Positions 16,500 to 24,748 of a stretch of DNA of 64,000 bases are shown one piece after another. The notes under the pieces are model-generated. The model ran no database searches. It was given only the letters and a program-made list of their open reading frames with translations, and had not been told where the DNA came from. The DNA lies in NCBI GenBank assembly GCA_052085365.1, contig JBQDFP010000003.1, positions 1-64,000 on the forward strand, read 5' to 3'. This stretch comes from Canibacter sp052085365 (GTDB lineage: Bacteria > Actinomycetota > Actinomycetes > Actinomycetales > Microbacteriaceae). Position numbers and translations under genes: made by a program. The stretch's first letter is position 1. Every line of letters starts with the position of its first letter.

Positions 16500-18508
16500 G
16501 TTCCGAGCGGCCGCTCGGCCTCCTCGTGCTCTTCAAACTCTTCTTCAGCGGTCTCTCCCGCAAACTGTGCTTGGTACAGGTCAGCGTATGCGCCACCCTG
16601 GCTCAGCAGTTCGTCGTGAGACCCCTGTTCAACCACGCGGCCGTGCTGCATCATCACGATCATGTCCGCATCACGAATCGTCGAGAGTCGGTGTGCGATC
16701 ACGAACGATGTACGCCCTGACCGAAGCGTCTGCATCGCCTCTTGCACAAGCACTTCTGTACGGGTGTCAACTGACGATGTTGCCTCGTCGAGAATCAACA
16801 GTGAGGGCTGCGCCAAGAAGGCCCGAGCAATCGTGAGGAGTTGCCGTTCACCCGAGGAGAGCGTCGAGCCGTTCTCATCAAGCACCGTGTCGTACCCGTC
16901 TGGCAGGAGCCGCACGAAGTGATCCACCATCGTTGCTTGTGCCGCGTTGATCACGTCGTCATCACTCGCGTTCAGACGACCGTAACGGATATTTTCACAA
17001 ATCGTTCCCGTAAACAAGAACGCATCTTGCAGCACCATGCCAGTGTGGCCTCTGAGCTCAGCCCGTGACAGGTCAGTAATGTCAACACCGTCGATCAATA
17101 TACGGCCCGAATCAAGCTCGTAGAAGCGCATGACGAGGTTTACCAGTGTCGTTTTACCCGCGCCCGTTGGGCCAACAATCGCAACAGTTTGTCCCGGACG
17201 CGCCTCAAGCGACAGGTTTTCGATCAGCGGAGTGTTCGCATCGTACGAGAATGACACATTGTCGAATTCAACGTGCCCACTTGCCTGATCTGACAGGTGT
17301 GCGCTGGCAGTGTCAGGGACCTGTTCATCTGCGTCAATCAGTTCGAAAGTGCGTTCAGCTGAGGCGATTCCCGACTGCAACATGTTTGCCACGCCCGCCA
17401 TCTCGCCGATGGGTTGCGAGAACTCACGCGAGTACTGAATAAACGCAGTGACTTGACCGAGTGTGACCTGACCTGCGGCAACCCGCAAACCACCCACTAC
17501 TGCGATCAGCACATAGGTCAAATATGACACGAACTGCATTGCGGGCATCATCGTGCCTGACAAGAACTGGGCTTGCGCCGCAGCCGCATAGAGCTCTTCG
17601 TTCTTCTCATCGAATGCTTCTGACATGCTCTCATCACGATTGAAAATACGGACGAGTTCATGCCCTGTGAAACTCTCTTCGATGTGCCCGTTCAGGTCAC
17701 CCGTATGCTTCCACTGCGCTGCAAACAGTTTCTGCGATCTCACTCCCACGAAGCCCGCAATGAGCGCAGACAACGGCAGTGCGATCAGTGCAATGAGCGC
17801 AAGCTGCCAGGACAGCACGAACATGATGATGCCAATACCCAAGACGAGCAGCACGGACCGCACCAACTGTGAGAATGCTTGCTGCAGCGCTTGCTGAATA
17901 TTGTCAATGTCGTTCGTGACGCGTGACAGCACGTCACCGCGCTGTCTCGAATCGAAATAGCCGATCGGTAAACGGTTCAGTTTGTCTTCGACGTCCTTGC
18001 GCAGGTCGTAGACCACTTTCATGACGATGCGGTTGAGAATGTATCCGCTCAACCAGTCCAAGAAGGACGCAGCAAAATAGAGCAGCAGCACGAAAATGAT
18101 GAGCTGCGAGAGTCGGACAAAATCAATTCCTTCACCCGGAATCACACCCTGTCCGGTCACGAGGTCAGCAAGCGAGTCTTCACCTCGGTCGCGCAGCTGT
18201 TCCACCAAGACATCCGGTGCGACGCCTTTGGGCAGCTTCGCACCGACCACACCATTAAAGATGATGTCCATGGCTTTACCCAGCACATATGGTGCGGCAA
18301 CGGTGAGCGCAACAGATATCAAAATCAGGCCGGTTGCTACAGCGAACCATGCTTTCACCGAACCGAGCAGGCGCACCAGTCTGATTGCGGACGGCCAGAA
18401 ATGTTTCGCCTTGCGAGCCGGCATATCGCCGAACATGTCGCCGTCAGTTTGTGCCGGAGTGAAGTCTTCTTCAGTGGTTTGGTGTGAGCCGTTTTGTGTC
18501 TCACTCAT
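16496..18508 (-). CDS. Heterodimeric ABC exporter, canonical-site half
   Basis: The 670-residue half-transporter has a six-helix type IV exporter membrane domain (about residues 50-370, preceded by an unusual 40-residue acidic N-terminus) and a nucleotide-binding domain (about 410-645). It has Walker A GPTGAGKTT, Walker B LLILDEATSSVD with catalytic Glu, switch His in VIAHRLST and a non-standard signature LSSGERQ. This is the expected complement to the degenerate partner encoded just upstream: one good and one poor ATP site. The overlapping TAATG start, with GGAGG inside the partner's last codons, indicates coupling. Substrate (drug or lipid) is unknown. Confidence 0.92.
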   Translation of the reverse strand: MSETQNGSHQTTEEDFTPAQTDGDMFGDMPARKAKHFWPSAIRLVRLLGSVKAWFAVATGLILISVALTVAAPYVLGKAMDIIFNGVVGAKLPKGVAPDVLVEQLRDRGEDSLADLVTGQGVIPGEGIDFVRLSQLIIFVLLLYFAASFLDWLSGYILNRIVMKVVYDLRKDVEDKLNRLPIGYFDSRQRGDVLSRVTNDIDNIQQALQQAFSQLVRSVLLVLGIGIIMFVLSWQLALIALIALPLSALIAGFVGVRSQKLFAAQWKHTGDLNGHIEESFTGHELVRIFNRDESMSEAFDEKNEELYAAAAQAQFLSGTMMPAMQFVSYLTYVLIAVVGGLRVAAGQVTLGQVTAFIQYSREFSQPIGEMAGVANMLQSGIASAERTFELIDADEQVPDTASAHLSDQASGHVEFDNVSFSYDANTPLIENLSLEARPGQTVAIVGPTGAGKTTLVNLVMRFYELDSGRILIDGVDITDLSRAELRGHTGMVLQDAFLFTGTICENIRYGRLNASDDDVINAAQATMVDHFVRLLPDGYDTVLDENGSTLSSGERQLLTIARAFLAQPSLLILDEATSSVDTRTEVLVQEAMQTLRSGRTSFVIAHRLSTIRDADMIVMMQHGRVVEQGSHDELLSQGGAYADLYQAQFAGETAEEEFEEHEEAERPLGT

Positions 18509-20244
18509 TAGGCCACCTCCGATGCATCGAGCTGAGATTCCACAATCTCGCGGTAGACGGTGTTGTTTTCGAGCAGGTCATGGTGCGTGCCTGAACCGAC
18601 TATGCGTCCCTTGTCGAGCACGAGAATCTGGTCAGCATCCATGATGGTTGACACCCGCTGTGCGACAATAATGCGGGCAGCACCCGGTGTCGCATCCGGG
18701 AGTGCTTCTCGCAGTCGCGCATCTGTCGACACATCGAGTGCCGAGAATGAGTCATCGAACAGGTACACAAGCGGCTGTGCAACGAGTGCCCTCGCAATTG
18801 AAAGACGCTGACGTTGCCCGCCAGACACGCTCGTGCCACCCTGCGAGATCGGTTCTGCAAGTTGGTGTTCTTTTTCGGACACGAAGTCTGCAGCCTGTGC
18901 TGTACGGAGTGCATCCCAGAGTTCATCATCGGTAGCGTCTTCGCGACCAAACCGCAGGTTTGAGGCGATCGTTCCCGAGAAGAGGTAGGGGCGCTGCGGC
19001 ACCAGGCTGAAGGTTCGCGCGAGTTGTTCTCGAGTGAGTGTCGTGACCGAGGTGCCGTCGACAGTTATCGACCCTGATTGTGCATCAAACATGCGCAGCA
19101 TGAGGTTTAAGAGCGTAGTTTTTCCGCTGCCTGTGGATCCAATAATTGCGGTTGTTTTACCGGGTTCGGCGGTAAATGACAGGTCAGATACGACCGGCAG
19201 TTCTGCTCCGGGAAACCCGTAGGTCACACGGTCGAACACGACTTTGCCATGCGTTGGGTTCGGCGCTGTCGGCGTGGTCGGGTAGGTAAGTTCGTCTTGG
19301 GTAACCAAGAGGGTTTCGATGCGTTCGGCACACACCACTGCGCGCGGCACCATCATAACCATGAAGATCGCCATCATCACGGCGATAAGAATCTGCATCA
19401 GGTACTGCAAGAACGCGGTGAGCGAGCCCACTTCAACCAGTCCTGCATCAACTCGGTGCGCGCCAAACCACAGCACCGACCCGGTCGCAAGGTGCAGCAC
19501 CATCATGACGAGCGGAAACATGAGCACGAATACGTTGCCAACTTTGATGGAGACTCGAGTGACTCGACGGTTCGCGTCGTCGTAGCGGTTGCTTTCGTAG
19601 ATTTCACGCACGAATGCACGCACCACACGCAAGCCCATGATTTGTTCACGTAACACGCTGTTGATCGCGTCGACACGCTCCTGCATTTGCCGGAACAGCG
19701 GCAGCAGGATCCACACCAAAATGCTCACTGCAATGCCGAGCACCGCCACTGCAAGCCACACAAGCCACGACATTCCAGCGTCTTCACGCAGCGCCATAAT
19801 GATGCCGCCGACGCACATAATCGGGGTCATGACCATGAAGTTCAGTGTCATGAGCACCAGCATCTGCACCTGCTGTACGTCGTTCGTACCGCGGGTGATG
19901 AGCGTGCCAGCCCCGAACTGAGTGGTTTGGGCGGTGCTGAGTGCGCTCACTTTACGGAACACGTCTCGCCGCAGGTCTCGGCCAACGCCCATTGATGTGC
20001 GCGCGCCAAAATAGATCGCACCGACTGCGGCAAGAATTTGCACAAAGCAGGCAGCGAGCATGATGCCGCCGGTGCGCCAAATGAAATCGAAATCTCCGTT
20101 GGCAATACCACGGTCAATGATTTGGGCGTTCAAGCTCGGCAGCCAGAGCGACGCGAGGGTTGATACGAGCTGTAATACGACAACAGCTACGATCCATGGC
20201 CAGTATTTCTTGGCTCGGCTCAGCGCCAAACGCAGCAGTGCCAT
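18508..20244 (-). CDS. Heterodimeric ABC exporter, degenerate-site half
   Basis: This 578-residue half-transporter has six membrane helices (about 15-310) and a nucleotide-binding domain with Walker A GSTGSGKTT and canonical signature VSGGQRQRLS. The Walker B is VYLFDDSFSALD with Asp in place of catalytic Glu, and the H-loop is VAQRVST with Gln in place of His. These substitutions are the hallmark of the TM287/LmrC/BmrC-type subunit of asymmetric multidrug exporters. It is transcribed first, then the partner gene via a one-base TAATG overlap. It probably exports hydrophobic compounds, but no local gene specifies the substrate. Confidence 0.92.
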   Translation of the reverse strand: MALLRLALSRAKKYWPWIVAVVVLQLVSTLASLWLPSLNAQIIDRGIANGDFDFIWRTGGIMLAACFVQILAAVGAIYFGARTSMGVGRDLRRDVFRKVSALSTAQTTQFGAGTLITRGTNDVQQVQMLVLMTLNFMVMTPIMCVGGIIMALREDAGMSWLVWLAVAVLGIAVSILVWILLPLFRQMQERVDAINSVLREQIMGLRVVRAFVREIYESNRYDDANRRVTRVSIKVGNVFVLMFPLVMMVLHLATGSVLWFGAHRVDAGLVEVGSLTAFLQYLMQILIAVMMAIFMVMMVPRAVVCAERIETLLVTQDELTYPTTPTAPNPTHGKVVFDRVTYGFPGAELPVVSDLSFTAEPGKTTAIIGSTGSGKTTLLNLMLRMFDAQSGSITVDGTSVTTLTREQLARTFSLVPQRPYLFSGTIASNLRFGREDATDDELWDALRTAQAADFVSEKEHQLAEPISQGGTSVSGGQRQRLSIARALVAQPLVYLFDDSFSALDVSTDARLREALPDATPGAARIIVAQRVSTIMDADQILVLDKGRIVGSGTHHDLLENNTVYREIVESQLDASEVA

Positions 20245-20478
20245 GATGACCTTTCTCAGTAGAAAAACAGGGGTCGAACGGAATATTGAGGGTTCAAATT
20301 ACAGACCGAGAAAAGCTGGGAGATCACTCACCTGGGACGTGTGGATAGCGTCGCTCGACGAAAACGCTATCTGTATATTATGGCACAGCTTTCTGGGCTT
20401 GTGTGCGCATTTTTTTGATGGTGGATCAGGCCTTTTCGGTAGAAAATCCAGGCGTGATGTGTGTGACGTGGAACAGAC

Positions 20479-20512
20479 AAATGGGGCGGTGTCCGAAGAC
20501 ACCGCCCCATTT
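20479..20512 (-). terminator. Intrinsic terminator of the rplJ-rplL operon
   Basis: A perfect 15-bp stem (AAATGGGGCGGTGTC and its complement) closes a CGAA tetraloop 17 bases after the rplL stop. The T tract is short, but the stem is very strong. Confidence 0.85.
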
Positions 20513-20528
20513 CAGTAAGTGGTAAAAC

Positions 20529-20915
20529 TTACGCGAGCTTAACGGTCGCGCCAGCTTCTTCCAGCTTAGCCTTTGCAGCGTCAGCGTCTTCCTTGCTTGC
20601 AGCTTCGAGCACAGGCTTCGGTGCTTCTTCAACGAGAGCCTTAGCTTCGCCGAGACCGAGGCTGGTCAGTTCGCGAACAGCCTTGATGACCTGGATCTTC
20701 TTGTCGCCTGCAGCTTCAAGAACAACGTCGAATTCGGTCTGCTCTTCAGCAGCTTCAGCAGCGTCGCCACCTGCAGCAGGAGCTGCAGCAGCAGCAACCG
20801 GAGCAGCAGCTGAAACCTCGAAGGTCTCTTCGAATGCCTTGACGAACTCTGAGAGTTCGATGAGGGTGAGCTCTTTGAACTGCTCAAGCAGTTCTTCAGT
20901 TGAAAGCTTAGCCAT
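20529..20915 (-). CDS. rplL: 50S ribosomal protein L7/L12
   Basis: The 128-residue stalk protein recruits translation GTPases. The N-terminal dimerisation domain is MAKLSTEELLEQFKELTLIELSEFVKAFEE, then an Ala-rich hinge (about 49-65), then the C-terminal domain FDVVLEAAGDKKIQVIKAVRELTSLGLGEAK with the conserved factor-binding helix. ATG 20915 follows AAAGGAG and fits the family; the longer frame to 20957 is not needed. It lies 64 bases after rplJ. Confidence 0.98.
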   Translation of the reverse strand: MAKLSTEELLEQFKELTLIELSEFVKAFEETFEVSAAAPVAAAAAPAAGGDAAEAAEEQTEFDVVLEAAGDKKIQVIKAVRELTSLGLGEAKALVEEAPKPVLEAASKEDADAAKAKLEEAGATVKLA

Positions 20916-20978
20916 TGTTTTCTCCTTTAAATATGTTCGCCCGTACGTCACGAGCAAGAGTGGTTGTGAGACGCGAAC

Positions 20979-21494
20979 CTAGTTCGCGGCCTCCTGCTTG
21001 TCACGCAGCGCACCGAAACCGCGAGCGGCCTGTGCGAGCGGGGCGTTGAACAGGTATGCAGCACCGAACAGTGAAGCCTTCATTGCGCCGGCTGCCTTTG
21101 CAAGCAGTACCTCGCGGCTTTCCAGATCGGCGAGCTTACCCACCTCAGCGGCGGTCAGGGGCTTGCCGTCGTAACGACCTGCCTTAACTACCAGAAGAGG
21201 GTTTGCCTTGGCGAAGTCACGCAGGCCTTTGGCTACTGCAACAGCATCACCGTGGATGAAAGCAATTGCGGTTGGACCGCTCAAGTGCTCATCGAGGTCG
21301 GTGATTCCTGCTTTGTTTGCAGCAATCTTTGTCAGCGTGTTCTTCGACACGGCGTACGTTGCGTGCTCACGGATGCTGTTGCGGAGTTCCCGCATTTCAC
21401 CAACCGTCAGACCGCGGTACTCGGTCAGCAGAACGGCGCTCGACTCTTCAAATTGTTTTTGAAGTTCGGCTACCGTAGCTTCCTTCGTCGCCAT
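20979..21494 (-). CDS. rplJ: 50S ribosomal protein L10
   Basis: The 171-residue protein anchors L7/L12 dimers to the ribosome. It has an N-terminal globular domain (MATKEATVAELQKQFEES...LTEYRGLTVGEMRELR) and a C-terminal helix that binds L12. ATG 21494 is chosen by family length. The longer frame to 21695 reads through the untranslated leader. In many bacteria L10 or L10-L12 represses its own operon by binding the leader, and a structured leader is present here. Confidence 0.97.
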   Translation of the reverse strand: MATKEATVAELQKQFEESSAVLLTEYRGLTVGEMRELRNSIREHATYAVSKNTLTKIAANKAGITDLDEHLSGPTAIAFIHGDAVAVAKGLRDFAKANPLLVVKAGRYDGKPLTAAEVGKLADLESREVLLAKAAGAMKASLFGAAYLFNAPLAQAARGFGALRDKQEAAN

Positions 21495-21710
21495 GGCGCT
21501 CCCTAGCTTGTGAGTCCAAGAAACGGTTGTTTCTCGGAGCCGATGCCGAAGGAGGTGAAGCATCCCATACATGAGAAAAAGCTCCTGCGCACATGCACGG
21601 AGCTTCATAATCTCTTTGAAAGTATTCAAAGGATGAAAATTCGTACCTGCGCGGGTCTGCTTTCGCACGTTCTGGGAGTTTGCACTCACTACCAACGGTC
21701 TTGGGCCAAG
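21495..21710 (-). ncRNA. L10 leader of the rplJ-rplL mRNA
   Basis: About 215 bases lie between the likely promoter and rplJ and are rich in hairpins. On the minus strand AAGCTCC...GGAGCTT encloses GTGCATGTGCGC and is followed by TTTTTC, resembling an intrinsic terminator or attenuator. Further down come GGCATCGGCTCCGAGAAACAACCG and GGGAGCGCC before ATG. Position and general layout agree with the L10 autoregulatory leader; I have not aligned it to a covariance model. Confidence 0.6.
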
Positions 21711-21715
21711 AATGA

Positions 21716-21744
21716 TCTTAACCCAGGCGACTCGCCTCCCGCAA
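21716..21744 (-). promoter_or_regulatory. Candidate promoter of rplJ-rplL
   Basis: On the minus strand TTGCGG and TAAGAT are separated by 18 bases, close to the housekeeping sigma consensus, and lie about 220 bases upstream of rplJ at the head of its leader. Confidence 0.45.
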
Positions 21745-21766
21745 CTTCTGCACGGGAATTACACGG

Positions 21767-22501
21767 CTATTTATCGGACGCGGGTTTCAGCATGTATCCC
21801 GCACCTCGCACAGTGTGAATCATTGCGGGTCGGTCACCGCCATCGATTTTGCGCCGCAGGTAGGAAATATAGAGCTCAACCACCGTTGACTTGCCGGTAA
21901 AATCATAGCTCCACACCCGGTCAAGGATCTGCGCTTTCGACAGCACCCGGCGTGGGTTCCGCATCATGTACCGCAGCAATTCAAACTCGGTCGTGGTGAG
22001 CGTGATCTCTTCCCCGGCACGTTCAACTTCGTAGCTGTCTTCATTGAGTGTGAGATCACCGATGCGTAAGACCGGGTCCGGCATCGTTTCCAGGAGCAGC
22101 TGCGAGCGACGCACCAATCCACGTAGACGAGCGATCAATTCTTCAAGGCTAAATGGTTTCGTAACATAGTCATCGCCGCCAGCAGTGAGGCCGTTCACAC
22201 GGTCATCGACCGAGTCCAGTGCGGTCAAGAAAAGCACCGGGAACATATTGCCGCTGTTTCGAATGCGTGACAGAACCTGCACCCCGTCAAAGTCGGGAAG
22301 CATAATGTCGAGCACAGCAACGTCGGGTTCAAATGAGCGCACTTTCTCAAGCGCTTCAGCACCGGTTGCGGCGGTTTCAACGTCCCAACCTTCGTAACGC
22401 AGAGCCATAGCGACAAGGGTCACGATCGAATCTTCATCGTCCACCACCAGGGCACGAATGTTTTCACCGTCCGCGCGACGCAAGCTCAACTGTTTGTTCA
22501 T
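21767..22501 (-). CDS. OmpR/PhoB-family response regulator, orphan
   Basis: The 244-residue regulator has a receiver domain (about 15-130) with VVDDEDS acidic pair, phospho-accepting Asp in VAVLDIMLPD, Thr in FLTALD and Lys in YVTKPFS. A winged-helix DNA-binding domain (about 145-240) has LTTTEFELLRYMMRNPRRVLSK and the wing YISYLRRKI....HTVRGAGYML. No histidine kinase gene is adjacent, so its partner lies elsewhere. The start is either ATG 22501 or 22510, nine bases apart. The stop lies between the rplJ promoter and its own gene, and the two genes run in the same direction. Confidence 0.9.
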   Translation of the reverse strand: MNKQLSLRRADGENIRALVVDDEDSIVTLVAMALRYEGWDVETAATGAEALEKVRSFEPDVAVLDIMLPDFDGVQVLSRIRNSGNMFPVLFLTALDSVDDRVNGLTAGGDDYVTKPFSLEELIARLRGLVRRSQLLLETMPDPVLRIGDLTLNEDSYEVERAGEEITLTTTEFELLRYMMRNPRRVLSKAQILDRVWSYDFTGKSTVVELYISYLRRKIDGGDRPAMIHTVRGAGYMLKPASDK

Positions 22502-22667
22502 ACTCGCCATTGTGCATGACGTACATATGCAATCTCCGCAAGAATGTTGAGAAGCAACTGCGAATACAACAAACAGTTCGCATCCGTTCCGTTTGAATTG
22601 CATAACTAGCCTTACAGCGTGAGCCGACCACCTTTTTGTCACACACGCAATAGACTGTGGTGTGGTT

Positions 22668-23252
22668 ATGAGTTCTCAGTCTTATCGCGATCGCATTGTC
22701 ACCGACGGCACGGACCGTGTCGCGTGGCTGAAAGCTCGTGCGCGCGGAATCACCGCGACCGATGTCGCGAAACTCTGCACCCCTAAATCGGTTCTTGCCG
22801 CGGCTCACAACAAACTGCACGGTTCTACATTTATGGGAAATGCCTATACCCAGCATGGCCGCGAGCGCGAGCCCGTGATTTCGCAGTGGGCCGCAGACCA
22901 TTTTGAGACGCAGCCAAGTGCGGCACTGTTTCATGCCGCACAAGATTTACGACATCTGGCTACACCGGACGGCCTGCGTGAACGCGGCGACGGCGTGCTG
23001 GAACTGGTCGAGATTAAAACAACGAACAAGTCATGGAAAACCATTCCACGCAACTACATGCGTCAGGTGTGGTGGCAGCAGTATGTGTTGGGTGCAGAAC
23101 GCACCCTGTTCGTGTGGGAAGAGCACCGTGATTTTGTTCCGGTGGGCGCGCCAGAATATCGCTGGATCGACCGGGATGATGCCGAGATTGACAAGCTGCT
23201 CGTGATGGTGGGGCAGCTGATCGACACTCTCATTCAGCAAACGTCCCGGTGA
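22668..23252 (+). CDS. YqaJ-like PD-(D/E)XK exonuclease domain protein
   Basis: The 194-residue protein is a YqaJ/lambda-exonuclease-type recombinase nuclease. Visible are the N-terminal block WLKARARGITATDVAKL, the conserved Glu in GREREPVISQWA (about 64-75), and the metal-binding core ATPDGL....LVEIKTTN (about 100-122), which supplies the Asp and the ExK. In phages such proteins resect DNA ends for annealing; free-standing chromosomal copies have unknown roles. No annealing protein or phage gene is nearby. An upstream GTG at 22662 is an alternative start. Confidence 0.8.
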   Translation: MSSQSYRDRIVTDGTDRVAWLKARARGITATDVAKLCTPKSVLAAAHNKLHGSTFMGNAYTQHGREREPVISQWAADHFETQPSAALFHAAQDLRHLATPDGLRERGDGVLELVEIKTTNKSWKTIPRNYMRQVWWQQYVLGAERTLFVWEEHRDFVPVGAPEYRWIDRDDAEIDKLLVMVGQLIDTLIQQTSR

Positions 23253-23259
23253 CAACCGG

Positions 23260-23781
23260 CTAGTAACTCTGTGTGAAGAACCCTTGTGCTCGTGACTGCG
23301 CACGGTAGCTTCGCTCAACAAGTTGTTGCAGCACTTCGGCGACCGAGCTGATGCTGGGAACGCTCGAGAGCACCATGGGCTCACCCTCAGCGATATCGAG
23401 TTCAATATCGCCGCACCCAAACATGCGCTGCCCGAGTGTGCGGTGTGAACGCACCGTGCGGATTCGAGTGAACGGCACTTCTGCACGGTGGCGAGTGAGG
23501 ACCCCCCAGCGTTGAATCACTCGGTTGGTCGTGATCGTGACACGGTGTGTGAGCCAGCTAATAATCGGCACCAGCACACCGAAGATCAACACGAGCGCGG
23601 CCCCAAGAGCCGCAAGCAGGTTTTGCCAGAGTGCGTCAAAATAGCCCACAAAAAACCCGGCAGCTCCCGCGAGAATAAACAGCACAATGATGGGTGCTAC
23701 AAGCGCTCGACCGTGTTGGCGCACGCGGGCTACGATCTGTTCCGGACCCTGCAGGTCCGGCAGTCCGTCTTCACTGCTCAT
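23260..23781 (-). CDS. PH-domain (bPH2/YdbS-like) membrane protein
   Basis: The 173-residue protein has two membrane helices (about 27-50 and 55-78) followed by a bacterial PH-like domain with HRVTITTNRVIQRWGVLTRHRAEVPFTRIRTVRSH and a C-terminal VEVLQQLVE helix. This layout is standard in actinobacteria, usually next to birA as here. Its function is unknown. It lies 63 bases downstream of birA and may be co-transcribed with it. Confidence 0.85.
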   Translation of the reverse strand: MSSEDGLPDLQGPEQIVARVRQHGRALVAPIIVLFILAGAAGFFVGYFDALWQNLLAALGAALVLIFGVLVPIISWLTHRVTITTNRVIQRWGVLTRHRAEVPFTRIRTVRSHRTLGQRMFGCGDIELDIAEGEPMVLSSVPSISSVAEVLQQLVERSYRAQSRAQGFFTQSY

Positions 23782-23844
23782 ACGAATCTTTCTGTCACCA
23801 ACACAACCACAATGCTCCTCATTATAAGAGCGTGATGCAACGAC

Positions 23845-24642
23845 CTATCGCAGATGTTCCACATCCCCTGCTGACACCGCTAGAACAGATCCACTCGCTA
23901 ACTCGATCGTGAGTTCACCGTGTTCACCGAGGTTCACAGCCTGCCCTTCAACGGTTTCGCCCATCGCCAGGTGCGCACGTACTCGTGCGCCGAGCGTCAT
24001 TGAATCATGCTGAATGCGTTCACGCAGGCGCTCCGGGTCTGTCCGAGCAAACACTTCAAGCTCTTGTAGCACGGTGAGATAGCGAGTGAGCAGCTGGTCA
24101 GCAATTTTCACTCCCGACTCACCTCGCAGCGAAGTCTCGCCCGGCACGTTCCCGCCAGCAGCCACCAGGGAGGTGGCCCGTTCGGTCGGGAGCTGATCGG
24201 GTGCCGTGAACAGGTTGATACCTGAGCCGACAATGGCCTGATCATTCGAGAGCAGTTCACTTAAAATACCCACGAGTTTTCTGCCGCGGTGGTGCCCGTC
24301 AGCTGCCAGCACATCATTTGGCCATTTCACGCCCACGTGAAGGTACTGAGAGAGTGCTTCGGCGAGCGCGCTTCCAGCGATAAGTGGCACCCACGACACC
24401 GGAAGTTTCCAATCCGTCACTGGGATTACCACTGACACTGCGAGCGCAGAGTCTGCGGGCGTCACCCAGGTTCTGTCGTGTCGCCCCCTCCCCCGTGTCT
24501 GGTTACTCGTGACCAGCACTGTCCAGGGCTCTAGCGGTTCATTTCGTGCCCGTTCACTCAGTTCGGCATTTGTTGAAGGCGACGAGTCGACCCATGTGAC
24601 GTGCGAAATGGTTTCTAGCTCGGGAAACTGCATACGGCTCAC
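23845..24642 (-). CDS. birA: Biotin-[acetyl-CoA-carboxylase] ligase
   Basis: It attaches biotin to carboxyl carrier domains. The catalytic core has the substrate loop NQTRGRGRHDRTW (GRGRx(R) biotinyl-AMP loop, about residues 48-60), KWPNDVL (about 100-106) and the biotin/ATP lysine block RKLVGIL. It lacks an N-terminal DNA-binding domain, so it is a monofunctional group I enzyme. The start is GTG 24642 or ATG 24633. It is divergent from the acyl-CoA carboxylase beta gene, whose biotinylated partner subunit is its likely substrate. Confidence 0.94.
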   Translation of the reverse strand: MSRMQFPELETISHVTWVDSSPSTNAELSERARNEPLEPWTVLVTSNQTRGRGRHDRTWVTPADSALAVSVVIPVTDWKLPVSWVPLIAGSALAEALSQYLHVGVKWPNDVLAADGHHRGRKLVGILSELLSNDQAIVGSGINLFTAPDQLPTERATSLVAAGGNVPGETSLRGESGVKIADQLLTRYLTVLQELEVFARTDPERLRERIQHDSMTLGARVRAHLAMGETVEGQAVNLGEHGELTIELASGSVLAVSAGDVEHLR

Positions 24643-24748
24643 TGTAGCTGCAGAAACTGAGGCGAAAGAGGTAAAAGAGGTGTGTTGAATTGACGCTACG
24701 CCCCGGTCAACACGGCACAGTTATGTGCTGCACGGTAGGATCAGTTTC

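Noticed and set aside
21495..21695. N-terminal extension of L10 to position 21695
   Set aside because: This part is the untranslated leader of rplJ; L10 starts at the conserved MATKEATVAEL.
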